From Anatilimnocola floriformis (lineage in GTDB: Bacteria > Planctomycetota > Planctomycetia > Pirellulales > Pirellulaceae), in assembly GCF_024256385.1 (NCBI RefSeq), contig NZ_JAMLFW010000002.1, positions 2,108,001 to 2,172,000 of the forward strand: a DNA stretch of 64,000 nucleotides, read 5' to 3'. Below, piece by piece: positions 8,819-18,613 of the stretch. Below the pieces are notes generated by a model. The model had not been told where the DNA came from, did no database searches, and saw nothing but the letters and a program-made list of their open reading frames with translations. The stretch's first letter is position 1. Each line of letters opens with the position of its first letter. Both the position numbers and the translations under genes were made by a program.

Positions 8819-9134
8819 GGCAACTTCAGCCGAGCTTCGGTTCTTTTGTTGATGCGCAAACGACGATTTCTCATCGCGGTGCATCAACATAGGAGCGCGA
8901 GAGAAACTGGGGAGGCTTAGAGGTGCCCGCTAGCTGCCGCGCGAACCAACTTGGCGCGCAATAATCCCGGCGTTTAGCGAATCGGGCAATCTATCACGAT
9001 TGCCGGTTGCGTACAAGGCAAACTGGGTAAGGACGCCGCTGCGCTATCGCAGAAGGTGTAGCTGGATTCGCCAGAATTCAGATGGTTACGTCCAATAGCC
9101 AAGTCTGAATTCTGGTGAATTCAGCTACTTCGCA
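8819..9134. other. Leader region of rpsA with a 71-base inverted repeat at its far end
   Basis: No gene is supported between the prs stop and the rpsA leader. The rpsA promoter must lie here, but I do not see a clear -35/-10 pair. The far end holds the inverted repeat listed at 9058-9128. Confidence 0.5.
9058..9128. repeat. 71-base inverted-repeat element, family A copy 1
   Basis: Two 25-base arms (9058-9082 and 9104-9128) of the type GTAGCTGAATTCGCCAGAAT pair with two mismatches around a 21-base centre. It starts 6 bases after the prs stop (on that gene's strand). The same element with perfect arms and the same total length is at 30537-30607, and a lone arm is at 27131-27155. Confidence 0.85.
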
Positions 9135-10091
9135 TTACTCGTCCGACTTATCAAACAGAATGCTGATCGATTGATCGTGGTGGATCCGTTTGATGGCTTC
9201 GGCGAGGAGCGGGGCGACCGAGAGAACCTTCATATTGGGAAGGAGCTTTTCGGGCGGGATCGGAATCGAGTCGGTCACGGCCAGCGTGTTGATTTTCGAC
9301 TTCGAGATTTTTTCGATCGCGTTGCCGCAGAGCACGCCGTGGGTGGCGGCAGCGTAGATCTCTTTGGCGCCGGCTTCGAAGACGGTTTTAGCGGCGCCGG
9401 TGATCGAGCCGCCGGTGGTGATCATGTCGTCGAACATGAAGGCCACTTTGCCTTCGATGGGGCCGCCGATGATGTGTTCCTGGCGGGTCTCGGTGGCGTT
9501 GTCGCGGCGTTTGTCGACGATGGCGAGCTTGCCGCCCATCCGCTTTTGATATCCCAGCGCTCGCTTGATGCTGCCGACGTCGGGGCTGACGACGACGCGA
9601 TCGTCCTCGGCAAACGGCAGGCCTTGAGCCCACTCTTGAAGGACCGGCGCGGCGTACAAGTTATCAACGGGGCAGTCGAAAAAGCCTTGAATCTGCGGCG
9701 AATGGAGGTCCATCGTCAAAACGCGATCGGCCCCGGCTCGGGTAATGAGATTGGCGACCAGCTTGGCCGTGATCGGCACGCGGCCTTCGTCCTTGCGGTC
9801 TTGGCGGGCGTAGCCGAAGTATGGAATGACGGCGGTGATTCGCTCGGCCGAGGCTCGTTTGCAACTGTCGATCATGATCAACAGTTCGAACAGGTTGTCG
9901 TTGACCGGCGGGCAGGTCGGTTGGATGAGGAAGATATCGCGGCCGCGAATGTCTTCTTCGATCTTGCAGAAGTTTTCGCCGTCGGGAAATTTTCCCAGCG
10001 TGATTTCGGCCAAGGGCAAGTGCAGGAAGTTGCAAATGCTTTTTGCCAAAGGGCGGTTGGCTTGGCCGGAGAAGATTTTCAGTTCACGCAT
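9135..10091 (-). CDS. prs: Ribose-phosphate pyrophosphokinase (PRPP synthetase)
   Basis: 318 residues from the ATG at 10091 (MRELKIFSGQANRPLA), the usual length for class I enzymes. It makes PRPP from ribose 5-phosphate and ATP for purine, pyrimidine, His and Trp synthesis. Family marks are PDGENFCKIEEDIRGRDIFLIQ, the PYFGYARQDRKDEGR ATP-binding stretch, DLHSPQIQGFF, the catalytic flexible loop with KRR, and the ribose-phosphate loop FDDMITTGGS. An upstream in-frame start would translate a repeat-like sequence and is rejected. Confidence 0.96.
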   Translation of the reverse strand: MRELKIFSGQANRPLAKSICNFLHLPLAEITLGKFPDGENFCKIEEDIRGRDIFLIQPTCPPVNDNLFELLIMIDSCKRASAERITAVIPYFGYARQDRKDEGRVPITAKLVANLITRAGADRVLTMDLHSPQIQGFFDCPVDNLYAAPVLQEWAQGLPFAEDDRVVVSPDVGSIKRALGYQKRMGGKLAIVDKRRDNATETRQEHIIGGPIEGKVAFMFDDMITTGGSITGAAKTVFEAGAKEIYAAATHGVLCGNAIEKISKSKINTLAVTDSIPIPPEKLLPNMKVLSVAPLLAEAIKRIHHDQSISILFDKSDE

Positions 10092-10103
10092 TTTGTTCTT
10101 AGG

Positions 10104-10126
10104 TAGCCCGACGCGTGAGCGAGGGG
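10104..10126. repeat. Solo CCCGACGCGTGAGCG repeat arm, family C
   Basis: Just upstream of the prs start, TAGCCCGACGCGTGAGCGAG matches the terminal inverted repeats of the 198-base element at 20460-20657. No partner arm is seen here. Confidence 0.55.
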
Positions 10127-10172
10127 GAAGCGGGTACAACTTTTCAAGGCAAGTGAAGGTAACTCGCTGCTC

Positions 10173-10215
10173 AACCCCTCACCCCAGCCCTCTCCCCGAA
10201 GCGGGGCGAGGGAGC
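10173..10215. repeat. Family B repeat (CCCCTCACCCCAGCCCTCTC type)
   Basis: A pyrimidine-rich run followed by CTCCCCGAAGCGGGGCGAG, which folds back on itself. A copy identical over about 41 bases lies at 28311-28351, and related copies are at 35685-35730, 35758-35805 and 49819-49861. It lies between the dapA stop and the prs start. Confidence 0.75.
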
Positions 10216-10251
10216 AAAACGTTTGCTAACGCAAACAAAGAAAACAATCGA

Positions 10252-11139
10252 TTACAGCAGCCCGTAGTTCGTCAGCGTCTTCTTCAGCTTCGCTTCGCCG
10301 GCTGCATCCAGCGCCGTCATCGGCAAGCGCAGTTCGCCGGTGTCGCGGCCGAGCATTTTCATGGCGGCTTTGAGCGGGATGGGATTGGTCGAGAGGCCCA
10401 ACATGTCGCGGCAGAGGTGGAACAACTTGTGATGCCACTTTTCTGCTTCGGCGACATCGCTCTTCTTCCAGGCATTCAGCAGCGCGATCATATCCTTCGG
10501 CACGATGTTGCCGACGACGGAAATGACCCCTTCGCCACCGACGGAGAGGAGCGGCAGCGTCAGGCTGTCGTCGCCACTGAGAATCGAGAGCTTGGTCGCG
10601 CTCAGGATTTGCGAAGCCTGATCGAGCGAACCGGTCGCTTCCTTCACGAGCGTGATGTTCGGCAGTTCGTCGAAACGAATGAACGTTTCCGGCTCGATGT
10701 TCTTGCCGGTGCGGCCCGGAATGTTGTAGACGCAGAGCGGAATGCCGACCTGTTCGGCAATGGCTTTGTAGTGCTGATAAAAGCCTTCTTGCGTCGGCTT
10801 GTTGTAATAAGGACCGACCACGAGGGCGGCATCGGCGCCTTCTTTGGCAGCCCACTTGGTCAGACGCAGGGCTTCGGCCGTGCTGTTCGAGCCGGTGCCG
10901 GGCATGACCTTGCAACGGCCGCGGGCGGTTTGCACGACGATCGAAATGACCCGCTCGTGTTCTTCGTGCGAGAGGGTGGGCGATTCGCCAGTCGTGCCGA
11001 CGGGGCACAGCCCGTGCGTGCCGGCGGCGATCTGGAATTCGACCTGTTCCTTGAGTTTGGCTTCGTCCAACTGGCCATCTTTGAGAGGCGTGGTGATTGC
11101 AACCCACAAACCCGCGAACTCCGAACCTTTCCGAGCCAT
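10252..11139 (-). CDS. dapA: 4-hydroxy-tetrahydrodipicolinate synthase
   Basis: 295 residues from the ATG at 11139, matching the family length of about 290. DapA condenses pyruvate with aspartate semialdehyde in lysine/diaminopimelate synthesis. Visible are the [10 protein letters not shown] loop (Thr49/Thr50), the catalytic tyrosine in VYNIPGRTG (Tyr138) and the Schiff-base lysine in ITLVKEATG (Lys166), in a TIM-barrel order. Related aldolases of the same fold remain possible, but the full set of DapA residues is present. The upstream extension of the frame overlaps the divergent gene and is rejected as coding. Confidence 0.93.
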   Translation of the reverse strand: MARKGSEFAGLWVAITTPLKDGQLDEAKLKEQVEFQIAAGTHGLCPVGTTGESPTLSHEEHERVISIVVQTARGRCKVMPGTGSNSTAEALRLTKWAAKEGADAALVVGPYYNKPTQEGFYQHYKAIAEQVGIPLCVYNIPGRTGKNIEPETFIRFDELPNITLVKEATGSLDQASQILSATKLSILSGDDSLTLPLLSVGGEGVISVVGNIVPKDMIALLNAWKKSDVAEAEKWHHKLFHLCRDMLGLSTNPIPLKAAMKMLGRDTGELRLPMTALDAAGEAKLKKTLTNYGLL

Positions 11140-11336
11140 ATCCGCAGCACCCTGTGTAGAACCCGAACCATCAAAGCGAGAGGACCCGCGGCAAAAGGCT
11201 CGCGGGCAAACGAACATCATACGTCCGCGGTGCGGGAATGGGGAGAGGCAGAAACCCTGTTTGACGCCGCTAGCGAGGCTATTTACCTTAGCTGCGACGA
11301 CGAATCCTGCCGCTATTCGCTGGAGAATCAATCGAG

Positions 11337-11879
11337 ATGGGTGCACAACTCTGGTATCACGAAGCCCCCTGGTATGCCAAGCCCGCCGACGCCCTGCAGG
11401 AACTGCAAGCCAGGTTCCTTGCCGAAAATTACGACTTGGCGAAGCTCCTCCCGCAGCATCTTGGCTGGGAGCGAGAATCGATTGCGGCCTGCAGGGAGGA
11501 CGGCGACCCCTACGACTTGCTGGAAATGATGGAGCAAAAATTAGCGCTGCTGGAAGACCTGTGCAGCAAGCCGATTCCGAACAAGCCCGCGGAGCAGATC
11601 AAGATCCTGCAACAGCTCAACGCCGACAGCGGCGAAGGGATCGGCAATGTGCTGGATTTGACCGGCGTGTCGAAAAAACGGCAGATGCACACCGCTACGC
11701 CGCTCTCCGACAAAGAACTCGTCGAGCTCGTCGGCAGCACCCAGCCCGATCTGCCCCAGGCCCAGAAATCGATCTACAAGATCAACGGCGTGCTCGAGCG
11801 TGGCGATTGTGTCTGCTTTGCGTTCTATGCAGAGGGCCAACCGGCGGGCTGGTACTTCGTGGGTAATACGATTGATTAA
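11337..11879 (+). CDS. Hypothetical protein
   Basis: 180 residues, with CTGGAGAA about 15 bases ahead of the ATG. The first half is helical ([30 protein letters not shown], later [16 protein letters not shown]), the last third is mixed and ends [17 protein letters not shown]. No signal peptide or membrane segment. I do not recognise the family. It diverges from dapA. Confidence 0.7.
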   Translation: MGAQLWYHEAPWYAKPADALQELQARFLAENYDLAKLLPQHLGWERESIAACREDGDPYDLLEMMEQKLALLEDLCSKPIPNKPAEQIKILQQLNADSGEGIGNVLDLTGVSKKRQMHTATPLSDKELVELVGSTQPDLPQAQKSIYKINGVLERGDCVCFAFYAEGQPAGWYFVGNTID

Positions 11880-11902
11880 GTGAGGTCGGATTTTAGGGAC
11901 AC

Positions 11903-12127
11903 TTACTCCGCTTCTTCAGACCACACCAAATGTCCCTGCCGGATGCACGCGATGAGATAAACGGCCACAGCGCAGCCGGTGGCAACGATTCCCCAGCGAT
12001 AAATTTGTGGTTCGTCGGGGAAGTAGAACTGCGCGACTCCGATATCCACCACAAGGCGTCCAATCACCAGCAAAACAACAAGCAGCGCCACGGACGAATA
12101 GATCCGAACTTCTGCAGGATTGCTCAT
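11903..12127 (-). CDS. Small membrane protein with two transmembrane helices
   Basis: 74 residues. Helix 1 is about residues 11-31 (SSVALLVVLLVIGRLVVDIGV), helix 2 about 45-62 (WGIVATGCAVAVYLIACI), with a short loop between them and an acidic end (VWSEEAE). No function can be assigned. It converges with the hypothetical at 11337-11879. Confidence 0.65.
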   Translation of the reverse strand: MSNPAEVRIYSSVALLVVLLVIGRLVVDIGVAQFYFPDEPQIYRWGIVATGCAVAVYLIACIRQGHLVWSEEAE

Positions 12128-12557
12128 TCCCTGAGTCTATCGGCCTGCGAATATGCCCTGCAACGGACACAAGCCTGACGCGCAAGCGGAGGAATCGCCT
12201 CAATTTCTTCGCTGGCGCGTAAGGTTCATGTGAGCGAAAAGACGGCACTCTACGCCCAATCGTCGTGCATCAGAAACCGCCCCGGAAATCAACGGCGGTT
12301 TACTTTTGCCCGTTCCGCTGCGAAAAACGATCGATTCGGCCGAATTCCGCCGATCTGCCTCGCCTGGAATGCCACTTGCTGTTGCGCGCGCCTGCCGCCG
12401 CGTGACGCCTTGTTCTTGCGGCGACGAAACTGCAATGCGTGCTGCCCACAACGGTCGCAGCGCTTGCACAGCGGCCATTCGTTTTGCCCAAGCCGATCCC
12501 TTTTCCCTGCCGATACATTCGATCCACAGCCCCTCTTGCCGCGAGTGATTTGAACCG
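12128..12557. other. Gene-free divergent promoter region
   Basis: 430 bases between a small membrane protein gene on the minus strand and the large transglutaminase gene on the plus strand. Short frames exist on both strands but look like shadows. I see no strong repeat and no TTGGCA site like those in front of the 56-62 kb cluster. Confidence 0.4.
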
Positions 12558-15500
12558 ATGGCCATCCGCGTTGCTCTGCACCACCGTACTTCGTATCGCT
12601 TCGACCGGCCTGTAACGCTGCTGCCGCACGTCGTTCGCCTGCGGCCGGCGCCGCACTGCCGCACGCCGATTTTGAGCTATTCGCTGAAGGTGCAGCCCGA
12701 GGAGCAATTTCTCAACTGGCAGCAGGATCCTTACAGCAATTACCTGGCGCGGCTCGTCTTTCCCAAGCCGGCCACGGAAGCCGTCTTCGAAGTCGACCTC
12801 GTCGCCGAGATGACGACGCACAACCCGTTCGACTTCTTCATCGACGACAGCGCTCAGCAGTCACCGTTCAAGTACGACGCCATCCTCACCCGCGAATTGC
12901 AGCCCTACCTCGAAGCCGAAGCGCCTGGCCCGCTCCTCAGCCAGTTGATTGCCGAGAGCCGCAAGAGCGCCATCAAGACGATCGATTACCTCGTCGAGCT
13001 CAATCAGAAAATTCAAAGCCGGCTGAAGTATCTGATTCGCCTCGAGCCCGGCATTCAATCGTGCGAAGAAACGCTCACGCTCGGCTCGGGCAGCTGCCGC
13101 GATTACTCGTGGCTGCTCGTGAACTTGCTGCGGCATCTCGGTTTGGCCGCGCGGTTTGTCTCGGGCTACCTGATTCAATTGACTGCCGATGTGAAGTCGC
13201 TCGACGGCCCGAGCGGCACCGAGGTCGATTTCACCGACTTGCACGCTTGGACCGAAGTCTTCATTCCCGGCGCGGGCTGGATCGGCCTCGATTCGACGAG
13301 CGGTCTTCTCGCCGGCGAAGGTCACTTGCCGCTCGCCTGCGCCGCCGATCCGACTTCGGCAGCGCCGATCACCGGAAGTTGGCAGAAGCTGGAAGGGGAC
13401 ACCGGCGATGTCAAAGTCGAGCAGGAATTCAAGTTTGAAATGAAGGTCACGCGGATCCACGAAGATCCGCGCGTGACCAAGCCTTACACCGACCGCCAGT
13501 GGAACTCGATCGAAACGCTCGGCGCACAGATCGACGATGAACTGCGGGCCGGCGATTGCCGACTGACGATGGGTGGCGAACCAACGTTTGTGGCCATCGA
13601 CAATCGCGATGCCGACGAATGGAACACGGCGGCGCTCGGGCCGCACAAGCGCAAGCTCGCCGGTGTGTTGTTTCGCAAAATGCGCGATCACTTCGCGCCG
13701 CAAGGTTTGCTCCACTTCAGCCAAGGAAAGTGGTATCCCGGCGAATCGTTGCCGCGCTGGGCGTTCAGCTGTTATTGGCGCAAAGACGGTCAGCCGCTGT
13801 GGCGCGATCCGGCGCTCGTCGCCGCGGATCATGGTGAGTACAAGTTCACCGATCGCGATGCGCAGAAATTTACGCAGGTTCTCGCGCGGCGATTGGGCGT
13901 CGAAGCCGGCCACGAAATTCCCGGTTACGAAGACGTTTGGTATTACATGTGGCGTGAGCGGCGGCTGCCGACGAATGTCGACCCGCTGCAGAACAATCTC
14001 GCCGATAAAGAAGAGCGGGCCCGCCTCGCCAAGATTTTTGACCACGGCTTGGAAAAGGTCATCGGCTATGCATTGCCGGTGCAGCGGATTCACACTCGCG
14101 AAGGTTCGTACTGGGTCAGCGGCAGTTGGTTCCTCCGCCGCGAACACATGTTTCTGATCCCCGGCGATTCGCCGATGGGTTTCCGTTTGCCGCTCGATAG
14201 CATTCCTTGGGTCGCCCCCGGCGACATGTTCAAGCCGGAAGAGATCGATCCCACCGCGCCGCTGCCGCCGTTGCCGTCTGCCGTCGACGGCAATTATTGG
14301 TCGCCGCAGTCGGGCGATTTGTTGGCCCGCTACAACCCGCCCTATCCGAATCAGGGTTACCCCAATCAATCGCCGCGCTCGATTTGGGAACAGAACTTCG
14401 GTCCTGGTGCTGGCCCTGGCAATGGTTCGGCCAATGGCCGAGGAAATCCCAACGATCGCCGCGGCGAAACGCTCGTGCGTTTTCAAACGCAGGGCGACAA
14501 TCGTCCAGAGCCCGGCAAGTCGGCGGCGGGCATTGTGCGGACCGCGCTATGTGTCGAATCTCGCAACGGCACGATGTTTGTCTTCATGCCGCCGCTCGGT
14601 TTGCTCGAGGATTATCTCGATCTCGTCGCTGCCATCGAAGCGACCGCGAATGAGTTGAACATCCCAGTCCAGCTCGAAGGCTATGGCCCGCCGCACGATT
14701 CGCGGCTGCAGAATTTCTCGGTCACGCCCGACCCGGGTGTCATCGAAGTCAACATTCATCCCGCGACGAACTGGGAAGAACTCGCCGCAAACACCGAGGC
14801 GCTCTATCAGCTGGCCCATGAGTCGCGACTGTCGGCTGAGAAGTTCATGCTCGACGGCAAGCACACCGGCACCGGCGGCGGCAATCACATTGTCATCGGT
14901 GGTCCGACGCCGACCGAAAGCCCGATTCTGCAGCGGCCTGATTTGCTCCGCAGCCTGGTTTCGTACTGGCACAACCATCCGTCGCTGTCGTACTTGTTCT
15001 CAGGCTTATTCCTCGGCCCGACGAGTCAGGCGCCGCGCGTCGATGAAGCCCGCAATGATTCGCTCTACGAGCTCGAAATCGCGTTTCAAGAACTGCGGCT
15101 CGAAGGCAATGTGAAGCCTTGGCTTGTCGATCGTGTTTTCCGTCACTTGCTGACCGATCTAACGGGCAATACGCACCGCGCCGAGTTCTGCATCGACAAG
15201 TTGTATTCGCCGGATGGCTATGCTGGTCGCCGCGGCTTGCTTGAAATGCGAGCCTTCGAAATGCCGCCGCACTGGCAGATGAGCCTGGTGCAACAATTGT
15301 TGTTGCGTTCGCTCATCGCTCGCTTCTGGCATGAACCCTATCGCGCCAAGCTCGTCCGCTGGGGCACCGAACTGCACGATCGTTTCGCACTGCCGCACTT
15401 CATTCAACATGATTTGCAGGATGTGCTGTACGAACTTCGGCAGGCCGGTTTCCCGCTGCAAGAAGCCTGGTTTGCGCCGCACTTGGAATTCCGCTTCCCG

Positions 15501-16211
15501 TTACTCGGCGAAATCTCGCAGCGCAACGTGAAGCTCGAATTGCGGCAAGCCATCGAACCGTGGCACGTCCTCGGCGAAGAAAGCTCGAGCAGCGGCACGG
15601 CCCGGTATGTCGACTCGTCGGTCGAACGACTGCAAGTGAAAGTCACCGGCCTGACCGACTCGCGACACGTCATCGCGTGCAATGGCCGCCGTGTTCCGCT
15701 CCATCCGACGGGCGTGAATGGCGAGTTTGTTGCCGGCGTTCGTTATCGCGCCTGGCAACCACCATCGTGCTTACATCCGACCATCGGCAGCCACGCGCCA
15801 CTGGTGTTCGACCTGCTCGATACCTGGCTGAACCGTTCCATCGGCGGCTGCACTTATCACGTCGCTCACCCGGGCGGCATGAGTTACGACACCTTCCCCG
15901 TCAACGCCAACGCAGCCGAGGGGCGGCGACATAGTCGCTTCCTGGCGATGGGGCACACTCCTGGGAGCGGCTTTGTAATGCCAACCGAAGAACGTATTCC
16001 CGAAGCCCCCCTGACGCTCGATCTGCGTACCACGCCGACGATGCAACAGGACCTGATCGCTCCCGACCTGCAAAACGGCGCGGCGCGCTACCTCGGCAAC
16101 GGCTCGGTTGCCAACGCCAATCTGCAACCGGGAATGGAACGCAAGATGTCGCCATCCGGGCCATTCCGTAGTCGTCTATCGGCAGCCTTTGAAGGTGAAC
16201 GTTACGACTGA
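12558..16211 (+). CDS. Transglutaminase-like protein with DUF2126 C-terminal region
   Basis: 1217 residues, close to the family's usual 1100-1150. Order: bacterial transglutaminase N-terminal domain (1-110), transglutaminase core (about 150-260) with Cys180 in GSGSCRDYSW, His229 in DLHAWTEVF and Asp245 in WIGLDSTSG, then the DUF2126 region (about 320 to the end), with a Pro/Gly/Asn-rich insert near 580-660. The core fold could act as a protease or an amide-forming enzyme; the substrate is unknown. No signal peptide. Relatives usually sit beside circularly permuted ATP-grasp and alpha-E genes; here those are about 40 kb downstream at 56-62 kb. Probably transcribed alone. Confidence 0.93.
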   Translation: MAIRVALHHRTSYRFDRPVTLLPHVVRLRPAPHCRTPILSYSLKVQPEEQFLNWQQDPYSNYLARLVFPKPATEAVFEVDLVAEMTTHNPFDFFIDDSAQQSPFKYDAILTRELQPYLEAEAPGPLLSQLIAESRKSAIKTIDYLVELNQKIQSRLKYLIRLEPGIQSCEETLTLGSGSCRDYSWLLVNLLRHLGLAARFVSGYLIQLTADVKSLDGPSGTEVDFTDLHAWTEVFIPGAGWIGLDSTSGLLAGEGHLPLACAADPTSAAPITGSWQKLEGDTGDVKVEQEFKFEMKVTRIHEDPRVTKPYTDRQWNSIETLGAQIDDELRAGDCRLTMGGEPTFVAIDNRDADEWNTAALGPHKRKLAGVLFRKMRDHFAPQGLLHFSQGKWYPGESLPRWAFSCYWRKDGQPLWRDPALVAADHGEYKFTDRDAQKFTQVLARRLGVEAGHEIPGYEDVWYYMWRERRLPTNVDPLQNNLADKEERARLAKIFDHGLEKVIGYALPVQRIHTREGSYWVSGSWFLRREHMFLIPGDSPMGFRLPLDSIPWVAPGDMFKPEEIDPTAPLPPLPSAVDGNYWSPQSGDLLARYNPPYPNQGYPNQSPRSIWEQNFGPGAGPGNGSANGRGNPNDRRGETLVRFQTQGDNRPEPGKSAAGIVRTALCVESRNGTMFVFMPPLGLLEDYLDLVAAIEATANELNIPVQLEGYGPPHDSRLQNFSVTPDPGVIEVNIHPATNWEELAANTEALYQLAHESRLSAEKFMLDGKHTGTGGGNHIVIGGPTPTESPILQRPDLLRSLVSYWHNHPSLSYLFSGLFLGPTSQAPRVDEARNDSLYELEIAFQELRLEGNVKPWLVDRVFRHLLTDLTGNTHRAEFCIDKLYSPDGYAGRRGLLEMRAFEMPPHWQMSLVQQLLLRSLIARFWHEPYRAKLVRWGTELHDRFALPHFIQHDLQDVLYELRQAGFPLQEAWFAPHLEFRFPLLGEISQRNVKLELRQAIEPWHVLGEESSSSGTARYVDSSVERLQVKVTGLTDSRHVIACNGRRVPLHPTGVNGEFVAGVRYRAWQPPSCLHPTIGSHAPLVFDLLDTWLNRSIGGCTYHVAHPGGMSYDTFPVNANAAEGRRHSRFLAMGHTPGSGFVMPTEERIPEAPLTLDLRTTPTMQQDLIAPDLQNGAARYLGNGSVANANLQPGMERKMSPSGPFRSRLSAAFEGERYD

Positions 16212-16741
16212 TCGCGGCCGGCGTCAGCCGCCGCTCCTGTCACCACCCGCGGCGTGAGCACCTGCTAAAGCTGTGGCTAAAAAACGCGGCAGCAACCATC
16301 GCGCTGATCCGCTCCCCTGCGCCGCCGCATTCGCCGCTGAACCCCATTAGTCACCAAGAGCGTGAGCGAGAGGGGCTATAAAAGGGTTATAGCCCCTTGA
16401 TTGCCAAATTCAGCAATTCCTTTCGCAGAAATAACTTACGGCGAAATTAAAATCTTCACAGGGGTTATATAACCCGCTACACCAGACCGGGGGGCTGGTT
16501 GGAGACGCTGGTTGGCGAGGCTTTTCGGCTGCCGAGTTTGCCGCTGTTTTGTTACCATCCGGTCGGTCGCAGGAGGCTGAATTGGCGGTAAGTCATTGAG
16601 AACAAGCAGTTTGCGCCCCCGATGGAGTTTTTCCGGACAACTTCGTCGAAACGAGGGTTAGCAACCTAAGATTGTAGACGGACAGGAGTTGTGGCGGCCT
16701 GATCCAACAGACCGAGCAACTGGACGTAGAGGAGCATTGGC
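16212..16741. promoter_or_regulatory. Long glmS leader with two palindromes
   Basis: 530 gene-free bases before glmS. A perfect 10-base stem (AGGGGCTATA/TATAGCCCCT) with a 7-base loop lies at 16371-16397, and a perfect 14-base palindrome GGGTTATATAACCC at 16462-16475. Both contain GGGTTATA, so they may be related sites. No T-tract follows the first, which argues against an intrinsic terminator. I could not match a glmS ribozyme core. A ribosome-binding site AGAGGAG precedes the glmS ATG. Confidence 0.5.
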
Positions 16742-18613
16742 ATGTGCGGCATTGTGGCTTACGTGGGGCATCGGCAGGCGGCGGAGTTTTTGATCGACGG
16801 GTTGCGGCGGTTGGAATACCGCGGCTATGACTCGGCCGGCCTGGCCACTGTCTCGAGCGATCGCCGGTTGCACGTGCTGAAGGCTGTCGGCAAGGTCGAC
16901 GCCCTCGCCGAGAAATTGAAGCGACACTGGGCCCCGGGCACGATCGGCGTCGGTCACACCCGCTGGGCCACGCACGGTGCGCCGACAGAAGTGAATGCTC
17001 ACCCGCACCGCGGCGGCGACGATTGCGTGGTGCTCGCGCACAACGGCGTGATCGAGAACTATCGCCTGCTGAAGGATCAGCTGGAAGAAGAAGGTTACAA
17101 GTTCGTTTCGGCGACCGACACCGAAGTGGTTGCACATCTGGTTGCCAGTTGTTACGACAAGTTGCGAGCGCTGGAAACGGAAGCCAACGACGATCCTTAT
17201 GCGCTGCCGATCGCGGCGATCAATGAAGCGACCAGCAAGCTCCGCGGCACTTATGGCTTGGCCATTTTGCTGCGGGATTATCCCGGCGTGATCTTTGCCG
17301 CCCGGCAAGGAAGCCCGCTGGTGATCGGCGTGGGTAATCATGAACACTGGGTGGCCAGCGATGCTTCGCCGCTCGCGGGCCGCACCGACAAGATCGTCTA
17401 TCTGGCCGATCGGCAGTTAGCCGTGATCACTGCTGATTCGCTGCATGTGCTAGAGCGCGATATCGGCACGGTTTCGCACTCGGTCGAAGCCCTCAACATC
17501 GTTGCCGACGACGTCGGTCTCGAAGGCTTTCCGCATTACATGCTCAAGGAAATCTATGAGCAGCCCGATTCGCTCACGGCTGCCATGCGTGGCCGGTTGA
17601 ACGATGTCGATGCCACGGCGGTCTTCGGCGGTTTGAACCTCTCGCCGCAGCAGCTCCGCTCGGTGAATCGGATCATTCTTACCGCCTGTGGCACGAGCTG
17701 GCATGCAGCCCTCGTCGGCGAATACTTGATGGAAGAGCTGGCCCGCATTCCCGTCGAAGTGGAATATGCCAGCGAGCTGCGTTATCGCAATCCGCCCGTC
17801 GATCAAGGGACGCTCCTCTTTGCCATCACGCAGAGCGGCGAAACGGCAGACACGCTCGCCGCGCTCCGCGAGATGAAACGCAAAGGCCATCCTTCGCTGG
17901 CCATCTGCAACGTCATCGGCAGCACGATCGCTCAAGAAGCCGACGGCGGCGTCTATTTGCACGCTGGTCCCGAAATCGGCGTGGCTTCGACCAAGGCTTA
18001 CACGTCGCAGGTCGTTACGCTCACCATGCTCGCGCTCTACTTCGGTCGGCTGCGGCATCTCAGCTTTGAAGCCGGCCAGCGGATCATTGCTCAGCTGCGG
18101 AAGCTGCCGGATCTGGTGCGCGAGACGCTCGAGGTCAACAACGAAGTTCGCCGCATCGCTGCCAAGTATTGCCACGCCGACAACTTCCTCTACCTCGGCC
18201 GGCAGTTCAATTTCCCGACAGGCCTCGAAGGCGCTTTGAAGCTCAAGGAAATCAGCTACATCCACGCCGAGGGCTACCCCGCCGCGGAAATGAAGCACGG
18301 GCCGATCGCCCTCGTCGACGAACACACGCCGAGCGTCTTCGTCATGCCGCAGGGTGGCGTGTATGAAAAGGTGATGTCGAACCTGGAAGAGATCAAAGCC
18401 CGCGGCGGTCCGGTCATCGCCATCGCCGCCAAGGGTGACAAGGAAATCGCCCGCCTGGCCGACGACGTGATCTACGTGCCCGAGTGCGAAGAGTTTCTCT
18501 CGCCGCTGATCAACATCGTGCCGCTGCAGCTGCTGGCCTATCACATCGCCGTCCTCCGCGGCTGTGATGTGGATAAGCCGCGTAATCTGGCGAAGAGTGT
18601 GACGGTGGAGTAG
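16742..18613 (+). CDS. glmS: Glutamine--fructose-6-phosphate aminotransferase (isomerizing)
   Basis: 623 residues, slightly longer than the E. coli enzyme (609). It makes glucosamine 6-phosphate from fructose 6-phosphate and glutamine, feeding UDP-GlcNAc used by LpxA among others. The N-terminus MCGIVAYVGHRQAAEFLIDG has the nucleophilic Cys directly after Met and GYDSAG follows. Two SIS domains come after about residue 290 (TACGTSWHAALVGEY, AITQSGETADTLAALREM and later FLYLGRQFNFPTGLEGALKL), and the C-terminus RNLAKSVTVE is the family signature. Confidence 0.97.
   Translation: MCGIVAYVGHRQAAEFLIDGLRRLEYRGYDSAGLATVSSDRRLHVLKAVGKVDALAEKLKRHWAPGTIGVGHTRWATHGAPTEVNAHPHRGGDDCVVLAHNGVIENYRLLKDQLEEEGYKFVSATDTEVVAHLVASCYDKLRALETEANDDPYALPIAAINEATSKLRGTYGLAILLRDYPGVIFAARQGSPLVIGVGNHEHWVASDASPLAGRTDKIVYLADRQLAVITADSLHVLERDIGTVSHSVEALNIVADDVGLEGFPHYMLKEIYEQPDSLTAAMRGRLNDVDATAVFGGLNLSPQQLRSVNRIILTACGTSWHAALVGEYLMEELARIPVEVEYASELRYRNPPVDQGTLLFAITQSGETADTLAALREMKRKGHPSLAICNVIGSTIAQEADGGVYLHAGPEIGVASTKAYTSQVVTLTMLALYFGRLRHLSFEAGQRIIAQLRKLPDLVRETLEVNNEVRRIAAKYCHADNFLYLGRQFNFPTGLEGALKLKEISYIHAEGYPAAEMKHGPIALVDEHTPSVFVMPQGGVYEKVMSNLEEIKARGGPVIAIAAKGDKEIARLADDVIYVPECEEFLSPLINIVPLQLLAYHIAVLRGCDVDKPRNLAKSVTVE

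Noticed and set aside
7246-8892. A long plus-strand open frame opposite rpsA
   Set aside because: Antisense to six S1 domains; the length is a product of high GC and codon bias. No start signal or domain.
9171-10106. A plus-strand open frame opposite prs
   Set aside because: The prs frame has all family motifs; the opposite frame has none.
12300-12821. Minus-strand open frames reaching into the start of the large transglutaminase gene
   Set aside because: They overlap the transglutaminase start and show Arg-rich shadow composition.
16212-16741. glmS ribozyme in the leader
   Set aside because: The leader has hairpins, but I could not fit the conserved ribozyme core, and the ribozyme is mainly known from other phyla.
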